Part shown: positions 16,325 to 24,092 of the stretch, one piece after another
Layout: every line of letters starts with the position of its first letter
Numbering within the stretch: position 1 is the first letter of the stretch
Assembly (NCBI GenBank): GCA_028689655.1
Contig: JAQVCT010000007.1
Span: 62,001-126,000 of the forward strand
From: Lachnospiraceae bacterium
GTDB taxonomy: Bacteria; Bacillota; Clostridia; Lachnospirales; Lachnospiraceae
Length of the DNA: 64,000 nucleotides
Reading direction: 5' to 3'
Program-made: the position numbers and the translations under genes
The notes under the pieces: generated by a model
What the model saw: only the letters and a program-made list of their open reading frames with translations
Told to the model about the DNA's origin: nothing
The model's database searches: none

Positions 16325-17494
16325 CTATAAGCTTTGTTTTAAAATTTCCGCAATTTCATCCTTTTCAAGCACTTTATAGCCACCTGGCAGAACAATGGTT
16401 GCCTCTGTAATGCCCGCTATCATCTCAGCATTTGCACCAAGCTCTGTGATGTTCATCACAAGGCCTAATTCCTTCATCCAGCTCTCCATTGCACTAAGAC
16501 CTTCTTTTGCAATCTGTTCTCCGTTCTTACCTGCTGCATCAATTTTCCATACTTCTTTTGCAAATCTGACAAATTTGGCAAGTCCATAAGGCATGATGTA
16601 ACGATAATATGGAAGTGAAACTGCTGCCAATGTCATTCCATGAGTTGCATCTGTATATGCGCCTACTGCCTGCCCGATCATATGAACCATCCAGTCCGTA
16701 CTCTTCCCCTTTGCAACCAAGGTATTGAGTGCCCATGTAGCTGTCCACATGATATTAGAACGCGCTTCATAATCTTCTGGATTTTCTACTGCTATACGTG
16801 AAGAATGAATCAATCCGCGCATCAGACCTTCACTGATATAATCACTGGTATTGTCATCCTCACCTGAAAAATACTGCTCACAAATATGATTGAAAATATC
16901 ATAAATTCCGGCAATCATCTGATTCTTTGGCAATGTATAAGTGAACTTAGGATTTAAAATAGTAAATTTAGGCATAATCTTTGCATCTGCAAATACATGT
17001 CCGATTTTCATTTTCTGCTCATGATTGGTAATTACTGCCCCAGCATTCATTTCTGAACCAGTACCAACCATCGTAAGCACACATCCTACAGGGAGTGTCT
17101 CACAGGTTGGTTCCTCAAATTTCAGATAATATTTCTCCCAAGGATCTTCCTTGCAGTTTACAGAAACGGATACTGCCTTTGCATAGTCACAGCAAGAGCC
17201 GCCACCTACTGCAAGAAGTAAATCTACCTTATTGTCTCTGGCAATTTTTACGCCCTCATACAATTTTTCAACAGTCGGATTCGGCATAACACCAGCATCC
17301 TCAAAAATATTCTTACCATTCTCCTTTAAGATGGCAACAACTTTGTCATAGATACCATTCTTTTTGATAGAACCGCCACCATAAATAAGCTGAACATTCT
17401 TTCCATATTTTGCAAGCTCTCCTGCAAGATTCTCTAATGCATCCTCCCCAAAATAAAGCTTTGTTGGGTTTTCATAACTAAAATTTCCTAACAT
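16325..17494 (-). CDS. Iron-containing alcohol dehydrogenase (butanol dehydrogenase-like)
   Basis: Group III alcohol dehydrogenases interconvert alcohols and aldehydes with NAD(P)H. The protein has the nucleotide-binding GGGS loops (LIYGGGSIKKNGIYD; LAVGGGSCCDYAKAV) and metal ligands in YDIFNHICEQ, DWMVHMIGQ and DATHGMTLA, the usual one Asp and three His. The overall form matches the BdhA/YqdH branch. ATG at 17494 has AGAGAGG upstream and gives MLGNFSYENPTKLYFG, the family start. It follows the MalY-type gene by 14 bases, so both are one transcript. Confidence 0.93.
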   Translation of the reverse strand: MLGNFSYENPTKLYFGEDALENLAGELAKYGKNVQLIYGGGSIKKNGIYDKVVAILKENGKNIFEDAGVMPNPTVEKLYEGVKIARDNKVDLLLAVGGGSCCDYAKAVSVSVNCKEDPWEKYYLKFEEPTCETLPVGCVLTMVGTGSEMNAGAVITNHEQKMKIGHVFADAKIMPKFTILNPKFTYTLPKNQMIAGIYDIFNHICEQYFSGEDDNTSDYISEGLMRGLIHSSRIAVENPEDYEARSNIMWTATWALNTLVAKGKSTDWMVHMIGQAVGAYTDATHGMTLAAVSLPYYRYIMPYGLAKFVRFAKEVWKIDAAGKNGEQIAKEGLSAMESWMKELGLVMNITELGANAEMIAGITEATIVLPGGYKVLEKDEIAEILKQSL

Positions 17495-17508
17495 TTTTTT
17501 CCTCTCTT

Positions 17509-18690
17509 TCATTTTCCACTGTTATCTTTCACAACCTTAAAAAATTCCACACCTTTTTTTAATCGTTCCAAGCCATCCAGTAAAATATCTTTAGAACAGG
17601 CAACATTTAATCTTAAAAATATTCTTCCTGCTTCTCCATAATCACTCCCAGCTGTTAAATATAAAGCAGCTTCTCTTCGGATAAATTCAGCAAGTTCTTT
17701 CGTATCCTCCGTAATCTGGCTACAGTCTATCCATAGCAGATAGGTCGCCTCCATGGAAACAATGAATAAATTTGGTAATTCTCTACATAAATACTGTTCT
17801 ACTATTTCCTTATTATTTTGAATATACTTCTTTAACGCTCTCAGCCAGTCTTTTCCATACTCAAATGCTGATACCGCTGCGGTGACTGCAAAGGAATTAG
17901 GTTCCGCTACTTCATCTGTGTTCAAAGCCCGCCAGACTTTGTGGCGGAGATTCTCATTGGGAATGAATACCGCAGCAGTCTGTAGACCTGCAAGATTAAA
18001 TGTCTTTGTTGGAGCAATACAGGTAATACTTACATTTCTACATGTTTCAGAAACAGAAGCAAATGGAATATATTCTTTGCCCAGTTCCGTCAGATCACAG
18101 TGAATTTCATCGGATAAAACAGTTACATGATATTTCTCACATAAAGCACCAATCTTTTCCAATGCGTTTTTCTCCCATATCTTCCCTATTGGATTATGTG
18201 GATTACATAGAATCATTAAAGTTGTCTGTGGATTGCTCAGTTTTTCTTCCAAATCCTCAAAATTTACGTAATATGCTCCATTTTCATATCGAAGCTTGTT
18301 TTCCAGAACATTTCTTCCATTATTTAGAATACTGTTAAAGAAAATATTATAGACTGGTGTCTGGATCAACACGTTTTCCCCTGGCGTAGTAAGTTTCCTG
18401 ATGGTACTGGAAATAATCGGTACGACTCCGGTTGCAAAAAAAAGCCATTCTTTTTTAATGTTAAAATGATGTTCTGATTTCCACCAGTTCTGATATGCAC
18501 TGTACCATTCATCTGTAATGATGTTATATCCAAAGACACCATGTTCCATCCGATTCTTCATCGCTTCTCTTATTTCAGGTGCCGTCTGAAAATCCATATC
18601 AGCAACCCACATCGGCAATTCTTTCTCTGGTACATCCCATTTTAAGGAGCCTGTGTTTCTTCTGTTTATTACTTTATCAAAATTATACAT
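17509..18690 (-). CDS. MalY/PatB-type PLP-dependent aminotransferase (cystathionine beta-lyase)
   Basis: Fold type I PLP enzyme, probably cleaving C-S bonds of cystathionine or cysteine conjugates. The start NFDKVINRRNTGSLKWD and PMWVADMDFQTAPEI are MalY marks. The PLP lysine lies in APTKTFNLAGLQ, LCNPHNPIGKIW precedes it, and the substrate-binding Arg is in GRIFLRLNVAC. Length (393) is normal. It is transcribed just after a MerR remnant and before the alcohol dehydrogenase; why these two are paired is unclear. Confidence 0.9.
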   Translation of the reverse strand: MYNFDKVINRRNTGSLKWDVPEKELPMWVADMDFQTAPEIREAMKNRMEHGVFGYNIITDEWYSAYQNWWKSEHHFNIKKEWLFFATGVVPIISSTIRKLTTPGENVLIQTPVYNIFFNSILNNGRNVLENKLRYENGAYYVNFEDLEEKLSNPQTTLMILCNPHNPIGKIWEKNALEKIGALCEKYHVTVLSDEIHCDLTELGKEYIPFASVSETCRNVSITCIAPTKTFNLAGLQTAAVFIPNENLRHKVWRALNTDEVAEPNSFAVTAAVSAFEYGKDWLRALKKYIQNNKEIVEQYLCRELPNLFIVSMEATYLLWIDCSQITEDTKELAEFIRREAALYLTAGSDYGEAGRIFLRLNVACSKDILLDGLERLKKGVEFFKVVKDNSGK

Positions 18691-18692
18691 CC

Positions 18693-18882
18693 TTACCTCT
18701 TTCCACCATTCTCGCTACATCTGCATTTTTCAAGTTGATATACCATATAGTCAAATAAATCTATGTTCTTCTGACTCTGATGAAGCTCTTCCAGCATCTT
18801 TTTTCGACAAGTACCTAATATCCGTTTCTGCTCTTTTGTATCACCATTTTCAAAGTATTGTATAAAATTCTGTATACATGCC
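18693..18882 (-). pseudogene. C-terminal remnant of a MerR-family regulator
   Basis: The minus-strand frame ending at TAA (18693-18695) reads about CIQNFIQYFENGDTKEQKRI and then KKMLEELHQSQKNIDLFDYMVYQL in pieces. This matches the dimerisation helix that ends MerR regulators, with its GD(S/T) turn and coiled coil. The DNA-binding half is missing. It is joined directly, in another frame, to the truncated hydrolase, marking a deletion that removed the hydrolase 3' part and the MerR 5' part. Confidence 0.6.
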
Positions 18883-19153
18883 TTGGCTCTCCACCACTCT
18901 CTCCCATAAAAGCAGGATCAAATGTAAGAACAACAAACCCTCTCTGTGCCATTTCATTTGCATAAACACTAGGTCCCTGCTCTTTTACTCCACCATATGG
19001 CGGTCCCACAATGATTGCCGGATATTTCACTGTTTTATCCAAATCTTTTGACGTATATAAATCACCCGCAATCTTAATTCCATATCGGTTATTGTACGAT
19101 ACATGTTCTCTGGTTACATTTTCATTTAATTCACATATATAGCGTTCTGGCAT
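18883..19153 (-). pseudogene. 5' fragment of an alpha/beta hydrolase gene
   Basis: Starts at ATG 19153 with GGAGG eight bases upstream. The ~90 residues read as the first third of a dienelactone-hydrolase-like protein: KIAGDLYTSKDLDKTVKYPA, then IIVGPPYGGVKEQGPSVYA and FDPAFMGESGGEPRH. The nucleophile serine and the rest are absent. After GGEPRH the frame enters the MerR remnant and stops at 18815. Confidence 0.75.
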
Positions 19154-19429
19154 TTCCTGTTCCTCCACTTTTTTTATTTTCCATAGGTTTGTTAAAATTA
19201 TATTTACGATATTCTTCTATGTCCAATACTTATAAAACATACGCTTCCATAGTTAATTGTAATTGTAGTGCTGGAAAGTACTTGCCGTTTACATGTAGGA
19301 TGGTTTTGATTGCTTCACCCGTTCACTTCACAGCTAAACCCACAAGTTAAATGGGATCCTTTTTATTTCTTCTTTTTTGGAATAATTCAGAATTTCATGC
19401 TAAACCAAAGAAAAAGTCAATGCATTTAA
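19154..19429. other. Non-coding stretch between gene remnants
   Basis: AT-rich, with no credible ORF on either strand. Short inverted segments such as AGTGCTGGAAAGTACT resemble MerR-type operator halves, but spacing to promoter boxes is not convincing. It is probably a leftover regulatory region of deleted genes. Confidence 0.4.
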
Positions 19430-19603
19430 GCTATTGAACATTTTCCCGTTTATACAACCTATGAATATTTAAAAGAGATGTGGCTCAATCAAGCCCTGCT
19501 ACTATTAAGAAATTCCGACTATAGGATTTCGGGAGTCGCAGCAAAAGTAGGATGTCACAACTCCGGGCACTTTGCAAAACCGTTTAAAAGCACATGGAAT
19601 CAA
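19430..19603 (+). pseudogene. C-terminal remnant of an AraC-family regulator
   Basis: The frame reads FPVYTTYEYLKEMWLNQA, then LLLLRNSDYRISGVAAKVGC and HNSGHFAKPFKSTW. This is the second helix-turn-helix of AraC regulators. An in-frame TAA at 19427 removes anything upstream and the end runs into unrelated codons. No N-terminal domain is present. Confidence 0.7.
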
Positions 19604-19715
19604 ATGATTTTTCTTTTCTGGATCAGTAAAAGGGTGGATATGCATCAGTTGCACTCCACCCTCACATTATCTATTTCCCAATTTTGAGTTTTTTTCGTTT
19701 TCGGGAAATAAGCAA

Positions 19716-20339
19716 TTATTCTTTTACTTCAACCAAACATTTAAAGATTAATTGTTCCAATAATGCATTGCTATCCTTTGCTGATGCAACGCTAGCTTCA
19801 ATCATCCCTTCCTTTGCCGCCTCTGTGAAGTCGATTTCAAATCGTCCATTCTTCATGCAAAGCTGTTCTATATATACACGCTGTGTTCTTCCATTCCCCT
19901 CTCGAAACGGGTGAATCATATTAATCTCTGCTAGATAATATGCCAATCGGACACTCATTTTCTCTTTATCTGAGATATCCATAAGAAAATCATCTCTCTT
20001 TAACTGTCTGTACAAATATGTGAACTGATCCTCGATAAACTGTACCAGACAAAAAATAGTTCCTTTGGAGATATCTACAGACCTAACCGTTCCGGCCCAT
20101 GCATAGATATCTTGAAAAAGCTGCCTATGTATGGCGCACAAATGTTGGAAGGAAAAATCTCCGGTCACACCCTGCATCAATAATTCCGCTTGACGCACAG
20201 CGGAATAATCTCGCTCTGCCTCATGTAACAGTTCCAATTCACGGATATCAAGCTTGTTAATTAAGACATTGGATCCTGGATAACAATATTTTGTATCTCC
20301 TTCATCTTCGTAAAAATACTCATACTCTTGATCTTTCAT
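19716..20339 (-). CDS. Fic-domain toxin (AMP transferase)
   Basis: Fic enzymes transfer AMP, or other groups, to hydroxyl side chains of target proteins. The canonical active motif HPFREGNGRTQR is intact at residues 143-154, with the catalytic His143 and all phosphate-binding positions. The flap precedes it (DISKGTIFCLVQFIE). Length 207 is typical of stand-alone bacterial Fic toxins. A 62-residue gene with an inhibitory-helix motif overlaps its start by 20 bases, so this is a class I (VbhT-like) pair. The target is unknown. Confidence 0.92.
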   Translation of the reverse strand: MKDQEYEYFYEDEGDTKYCYPGSNVLINKLDIRELELLHEAERDYSAVRQAELLMQGVTGDFSFQHLCAIHRQLFQDIYAWAGTVRSVDISKGTIFCLVQFIEDQFTYLYRQLKRDDFLMDISDKEKMSVRLAYYLAEINMIHPFREGNGRTQRVYIEQLCMKNGRFEIDFTEAAKEGMIEASVASAKDSNALLEQLIFKCLVEVKE

Positions 20340-20508
20340 TCTTATTCACGGATACACTGTATTTTTTATTCAATTCTGAAAGTGCATCTGCAACAGATAG
20401 TTTTTTTTCAAAAACATCCGTTACCCTTTTACGACATTCCTGATCAAACTGCATATTTTCCATCCGAAAGCTGGATTCTATACTGCTTACTTTTCTATTA
20501 ATTGTCAT
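20320..20508 (-). CDS. VbhA-like antitoxin of the Fic toxin
   Basis: A 62-residue protein. Residues 13-18 read SFRMEN, fitting the class I Fic inhibitory motif (S/T)xxxE(G/N), whose Glu blocks ATP binding in the toxin. The second half (RVTDVFEKKLSVADALSELNKKY, in two helices) matches the antitoxin VbhA-type helical bundle. It comes first and overlaps the toxin gene, as expected for antitoxins. AGGGGAGGAGAAAGG lies upstream of the ATG. Confidence 0.8.
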   Translation of the reverse strand: MTINRKVSSIESSFRMENMQFDQECRKRVTDVFEKKLSVADALSELNKKYSVSVNKNERSRV

Positions 20509-20560
20509 TCATGCATCCTTTCTCCTCCCCTGCTTATTTGGGAAAACTATTGTTTTTACT

Positions 20561-20586
20561 ATTATAACATGAATAAGGTACCTTAT
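20561..20586 (-). promoter_or_regulatory. Promoter and palindrome of the Fic antitoxin-toxin operon
   Basis: A minus-strand TATAAT lies at 20561-20566. The 14-base palindrome ATAAGGTACCTTAT at 20573-20586 occupies the spacer just upstream, and no good -35 box is seen. This is where an autorepressing antitoxin would bind. Confidence 0.5.
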
Positions 20587-20689
20587 ACCACGAAAAGACA
20601 GTAATTTTTTTTAATCCTAAAATGAAGATATTTTACAAGACTTTTTGAAAATCAGAAAGTACAATGGTTAAAGCAAGGAGGACAGGCAC

Positions 20690-21520
20690 ATGAAAAAAGA
20701 AATACGAATCGTTGTCTATGACGACGAATTAAGAATAGAAGCCTATCGTTTTGAGGGCATTGTGCAGCCTTTTCCTAACCATTTCCATGAACATTATGTA
20801 ATCGGATTTGTCGAAAACGGGGAACGATGTTTATCATGCCGAAATCAAGAATATACCATTGAACAGGGAAGCGTACTTTTGTTTAATCCGGGAGATAATC
20901 ACGCCTGCGTACAGAGTGACAACGGCACATTGGATTATCGTGGCTTTAATATCTCAAAGGAAGTCATGTTAGACTTAGCAGAGGAAGTAACCGGAAAAAG
21001 ACAGCTTCCGGGATTTTCCCAAAATGTCGTACGTGACGAAGAAGCAATCTTTTATCTTCGCCCTTTACATGAAATGGTTATGAATGGTGTCGAGGAGTTT
21101 GGAAAAGAAGAAAGTTTGCTGTTTTTAATCTCTACCCTTATCCAAAATTACGGGCAGCCATTTGAAAGCTGTATTCCGGAGTGCAGACAGGAAATTGAAA
21201 ACGCGTGTGAATTTATCGAAACACATTTCACAGAACGGATTTACTTAGACCAAATCTGCCGCTGTGTGGGACTTAATAAATCAGCCCTGATCCGTGCTTT
21301 TACCAAGTCAAAAGGCATAACGCCATACCGTTATTTAGAAACCGTCCGTATCAATGAAGCAAAAAAGTTGCTGCAAATGGGCGTACCTCCGTTAGAAGCT
21401 GCGATGCTGACAGGCTTTTTTGACCAAAGCCATTTTACAAATTATTTCAGCAGCTTTATCGGACTTGCTCCAGGAGTGTATCGGGACATCTTTTCTGAAA
21501 AGGATAAGGACGGGGAATAA
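20690..21520 (+). CDS. AraC-family transcriptional regulator
   Basis: N-terminal cupin ligand-binding domain (NHFHEHYVIGFVENGERCL and LLFNPGDNHACVQ) and a C-terminal double helix-turn-helix (LDQICRCVGLNKSALIRAFT; LEAAMLTGFFDQSHFTNYF). Length 276 is normal. GCAAGGAGGACAGGCAC precedes the ATG. In related genomes such genes lie next to transporters or DUF2000 genes; here a broken DUF2000 start overlaps its end, so its original target may be lost. Confidence 0.92.
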   Translation: MKKEIRIVVYDDELRIEAYRFEGIVQPFPNHFHEHYVIGFVENGERCLSCRNQEYTIEQGSVLLFNPGDNHACVQSDNGTLDYRGFNISKEVMLDLAEEVTGKRQLPGFSQNVVRDEEAIFYLRPLHEMVMNGVEEFGKEESLLFLISTLIQNYGQPFESCIPECRQEIENACEFIETHFTERIYLDQICRCVGLNKSALIRAFTKSKGITPYRYLETVRINEAKKLLQMGVPPLEAAMLTGFFDQSHFTNYFSSFIGLAPGVYRDIFSEKDKDGE

Positions 21521-21599
21521 GAAATGCGTTATGGTAATTGATGAAACGTTACCGTTAGAAATTATCGCAAATGCAGCCGCTACCATGGGAATTACTTGC
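21516..21599 (+). pseudogene. 5' fragment of a DUF2000 gene
   Basis: Overlapping the end of the AraC gene, the plus frame reads NKKCVMVIDETLPLEIIANA and then AATMGITC, the conserved N-terminus of DUF2000 proteins. After about 28 residues it becomes unrelated and runs into the 3' end of the opposing LysR gene. It marks a rearrangement junction near 21600. Confidence 0.6.
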
Positions 21600-21616
21600 T
21601 CAATCAGTTTTCCCCT

Positions 21617-22513
21617 TCACAAATTAATGAATGATTTCACATTGGGAATTTTTTGTATTTCATTATTCATTATTGACAAGAATTCGTTGATTGCGTTTAT
21701 TTTACTATTTCCATTTTTCAAATAGTAGATGATCCTCTCTGGTGGAGGCTCCATTAATTTGTATACTTTTGCGTATTCCAATTCCTGCAGATTATATGCA
21801 ACTGAAGCAGGAACAATCGCCCAAGTATCTTTCCACAACAAAAAAAATTCCAGTAAGCTCATTTGATCTAAAAACATTTTATATCCGGAGAATGGCTTGA
21901 ACCAAAAATCATGCCACATATCATACTCTGGATTCCATGGCAATCTTATTTCATTTTCGGGATTTAATTGAGATGGATGTACAATTTCAGTATATTCTGT
22001 ATGAATATTTGCAAGCAACACCATTGGTTCTTTAAAAGCTGGAATAGTTTCTACTACTTCATGAAACATATCATCCGATACGAAAGCAAGATCTACCAAA
22101 TGACTCGCTACATACTGATAAGCTTCAAAAGAATGATAATTGTGAAAGCATATCCTCACATCTGAATTTGTGGTGGAAAAATTATGAAATATCAACGGCA
22201 GAATATATGTACTTACACTCCCCACAGAAGAAATATTCAAAATATTATTTTTACTAATCTTATTAATTGATTGTGCCTCTTCCCATACATTCAGCCATTT
22301 ATTTGCAATGTTTATAAATGCTTTTCCCTCCTCAGTTAATTGAATTGTTCGTTGCCCTTTCTTTCTGTTCATTAAAGAATAACCTAATTCTTCTTCCAAA
22401 GCATGGATCCTACGTCCAAGTGCAGGCTGCGAGATAAACAAGTGTTGTGCTGCTGCTGAAATGGAACCATATCTCACTACCTCACAAAATGCCTCTATTT
22501 CTCCATGTGTCAT
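21617..22513 (-). CDS. LysR-type transcriptional regulator
   Basis: The winged helix is MTHGEIEAFCEVVRYGSISA followed by LFISQPALGRRIHALEEELG; the effector domain is ~200 residues. ATG at 22513 has AAGGGGATTAAT upstream and gives the usual start; 22546 is the longest frame. It is divergent from an EamA transporter gene 126 bases away, which is its probable target. Confidence 0.9.
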   Translation of the reverse strand: MTHGEIEAFCEVVRYGSISAAAQHLFISQPALGRRIHALEEELGYSLMNRKKGQRTIQLTEEGKAFINIANKWLNVWEEAQSINKISKNNILNISSVGSVSTYILPLIFHNFSTTNSDVRICFHNYHSFEAYQYVASHLVDLAFVSDDMFHEVVETIPAFKEPMVLLANIHTEYTEIVHPSQLNPENEIRLPWNPEYDMWHDFWFKPFSGYKMFLDQMSLLEFFLLWKDTWAIVPASVAYNLQELEYAKVYKLMEPPPERIIYYLKNGNSKINAINEFLSIMNNEIQKIPNVKSFINL

Positions 22514-22583
22514 ATTAATCCCCTTCACTCTATCTTTAATATGCAATTTTCTTTTATTATAATGTCATATTAAGCATTTTACA

Positions 22584-22601
22584 AGCTTAGTGATCTAAGC
22601 T
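22584..22601. promoter_or_regulatory. Inverted repeat in the LysR/EamA divergent spacer
   Basis: AGCTTAG-TGAT-CTAAGCT, with perfect 7-base arms. It lies between the two divergent starts and is a plausible regulator site; it lacks the classical T-N11-A spacing. Confidence 0.45.
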
Positions 22602-22639
22602 AATATAGCATTTAAGATTATAAAGAAAGAAGGCCTAAA

Positions 22640-23503
22640 ATGAAAAATAAACATAAAAATCTTTCATTATTTTTGCTGTTATGCATTATTGGTGGAACTA
22701 CATATGCATTCCAAAAAATAGGAACTAAAAACGGACTCCCACTATGGACGGCTGGCGTAAGATTCCTGATTGCCGGATGTGTTTTACTGGTCCTTTCAAT
22801 TTCAAATAAATCATTTAAATTAAACAAGCAAACTCTTATTTTTTCTATTCAATATGGATTTTTATATTTCGCATTTCCCTTTGGAGCAATTTATTGGGTA
22901 GGCCAATTTTTACCCAGCGGTTTATTATCCGTACTCTCTTCAAGTGTAGCTGCTTTCTCAGTGATTTTCAATTATTTGCTTGGCGGTGAAAAAACGAATA
23001 AAAAACAAATTATTGGAATTATTTTTTCTATGATTGGAGTTTTTGCTATTTTTATGCAGTCATGCATCACTTCCTATAGTAAAAAAACACTTCTATTTCT
23101 TTTAATTTCCTTAATTGCTTACCTGGGAGCCGCATATGCAACTGCGCTTTTAAAAATAAAAATATGTAAAATTGATTCTATTTCTTTTAATGGGGTGTCC
23201 TTATTAATTGGTGCTTTCTTATTATGCACTTCAAGTCTGATATTTGAGCAGGGAGATAGAACATTTCTTGGAAAGTCCTTATTTTCATTACTATATCTGG
23301 CAATAGCTGGATCTTTACTCGCAACGCGCATCACCACATATCTTATGAGTCAATGGCACGTTGCGAAAGTTACCATGTATCGATTTATATCTCCCATAAT
23401 TTCTTTATTGGTAGGTTTCCTGCTCTTCAATGAAGTAATGCAGCCATACGAAATACTAGGTACATTTTTAATTGTTATTGGAATTTTCTTTATTAACAAG
23501 TGA
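22640..23503 (+). CDS. EamA/DMT-family transporter
   Basis: The 287-residue protein has ten hydrophobic segments in two EamA repeats; the second half ends in GTFLIVIGIFFINK, a usual family ending. AGAAAGAAGG precedes the ATG. Substrate is unknown; drug/metabolite transporters of this type export small metabolites. It is paired divergently with a LysR regulator. Confidence 0.9.
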   Translation: MKNKHKNLSLFLLLCIIGGTTYAFQKIGTKNGLPLWTAGVRFLIAGCVLLVLSISNKSFKLNKQTLIFSIQYGFLYFAFPFGAIYWVGQFLPSGLLSVLSSSVAAFSVIFNYLLGGEKTNKKQIIGIIFSMIGVFAIFMQSCITSYSKKTLLFLLISLIAYLGAAYATALLKIKICKIDSISFNGVSLLIGAFLLCTSSLIFEQGDRTFLGKSLFSLLYLAIAGSLLATRITTYLMSQWHVAKVTMYRFISPIISLLVGFLLFNEVMQPYEILGTFLIVIGIFFINK

Positions 23504-23528
23504 ATGAAGAACCTCTAAAATACGAATT

Positions 23529-24011
23529 TTAAGAAATTATGGCATTTTGCCGTCTATACGCATCATTATCTTTCTGACTGATCTCTCCTTCAATCTGGGA
23601 CAACTTATTTTTTAAATCTTTCACTTTTTCTTCATCCTCCGCAGCCGATCTTATCTGTTGTTGAAGCTGCTTCTTTTCTTCCTTTAATTTTTCGATTTCT
23701 CTGTCAACTCCATCTGTGTTTGTCGTACATTCCTCTGCTTTTTTCTCTGGCGCAGCCTTCACCTTTTCGGCTTTCTTAGGATCATCATACAATACTTTTG
23801 GATTTCCATTTTCATCCTGTCCAAGATGATACAGTCCCGTAGGTTTGCTACCGGATTTTTCACTACTGATATACGCATCCTGTGGAGTCAGATTACTTTT
23901 CATTTTATCCTCTGACCTCTGTACCTTATCAGCCTCATTTGTTTTATTCTGTCCCGCCTGTACCTTTTCCAGATAATTATTCGCGTAATTACCACTTACT
24001 TTCATTGCCAT
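23529..24011 (-). CDS. Small Lys/Glu-rich coiled-coil protein, unknown function
   Basis: No family recognised. ATG at 24011 has AAGGAGG upstream, giving MAMKVSGNYANNYLEKVQAG. The protein is hydrophilic without signal peptide or membrane span. Residues ~100-150 form a strong heptad coiled coil (DREIEKLKEEKKQLQQQI). A middle segment GLYHLGQDENGNPKVLYDD looks folded. It follows the histidine-kinase gene by about 80 bases and may be its last operon gene. Confidence 0.6.
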   Translation of the reverse strand: MAMKVSGNYANNYLEKVQAGQNKTNEADKVQRSEDKMKSNLTPQDAYISSEKSGSKPTGLYHLGQDENGNPKVLYDDPKKAEKVKAAPEKKAEECTTNTDGVDREIEKLKEEKKQLQQQIRSAAEDEEKVKDLKNKLSQIEGEISQKDNDAYRRQNAIIS

Positions 24012-24092
24012 AACAATGTCCTCCTTATTGAACAATTTTGATAGAAATAATTTCTTTTCATACCTTCTTGTTCGGCATTCTCATGTTGTACT

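Noticed and set aside
19230-19300. MerR-type promoter with a 19-base spacer
   Set aside because: Candidate -35 and -10 boxes are poor and the downstream gene is a remnant.
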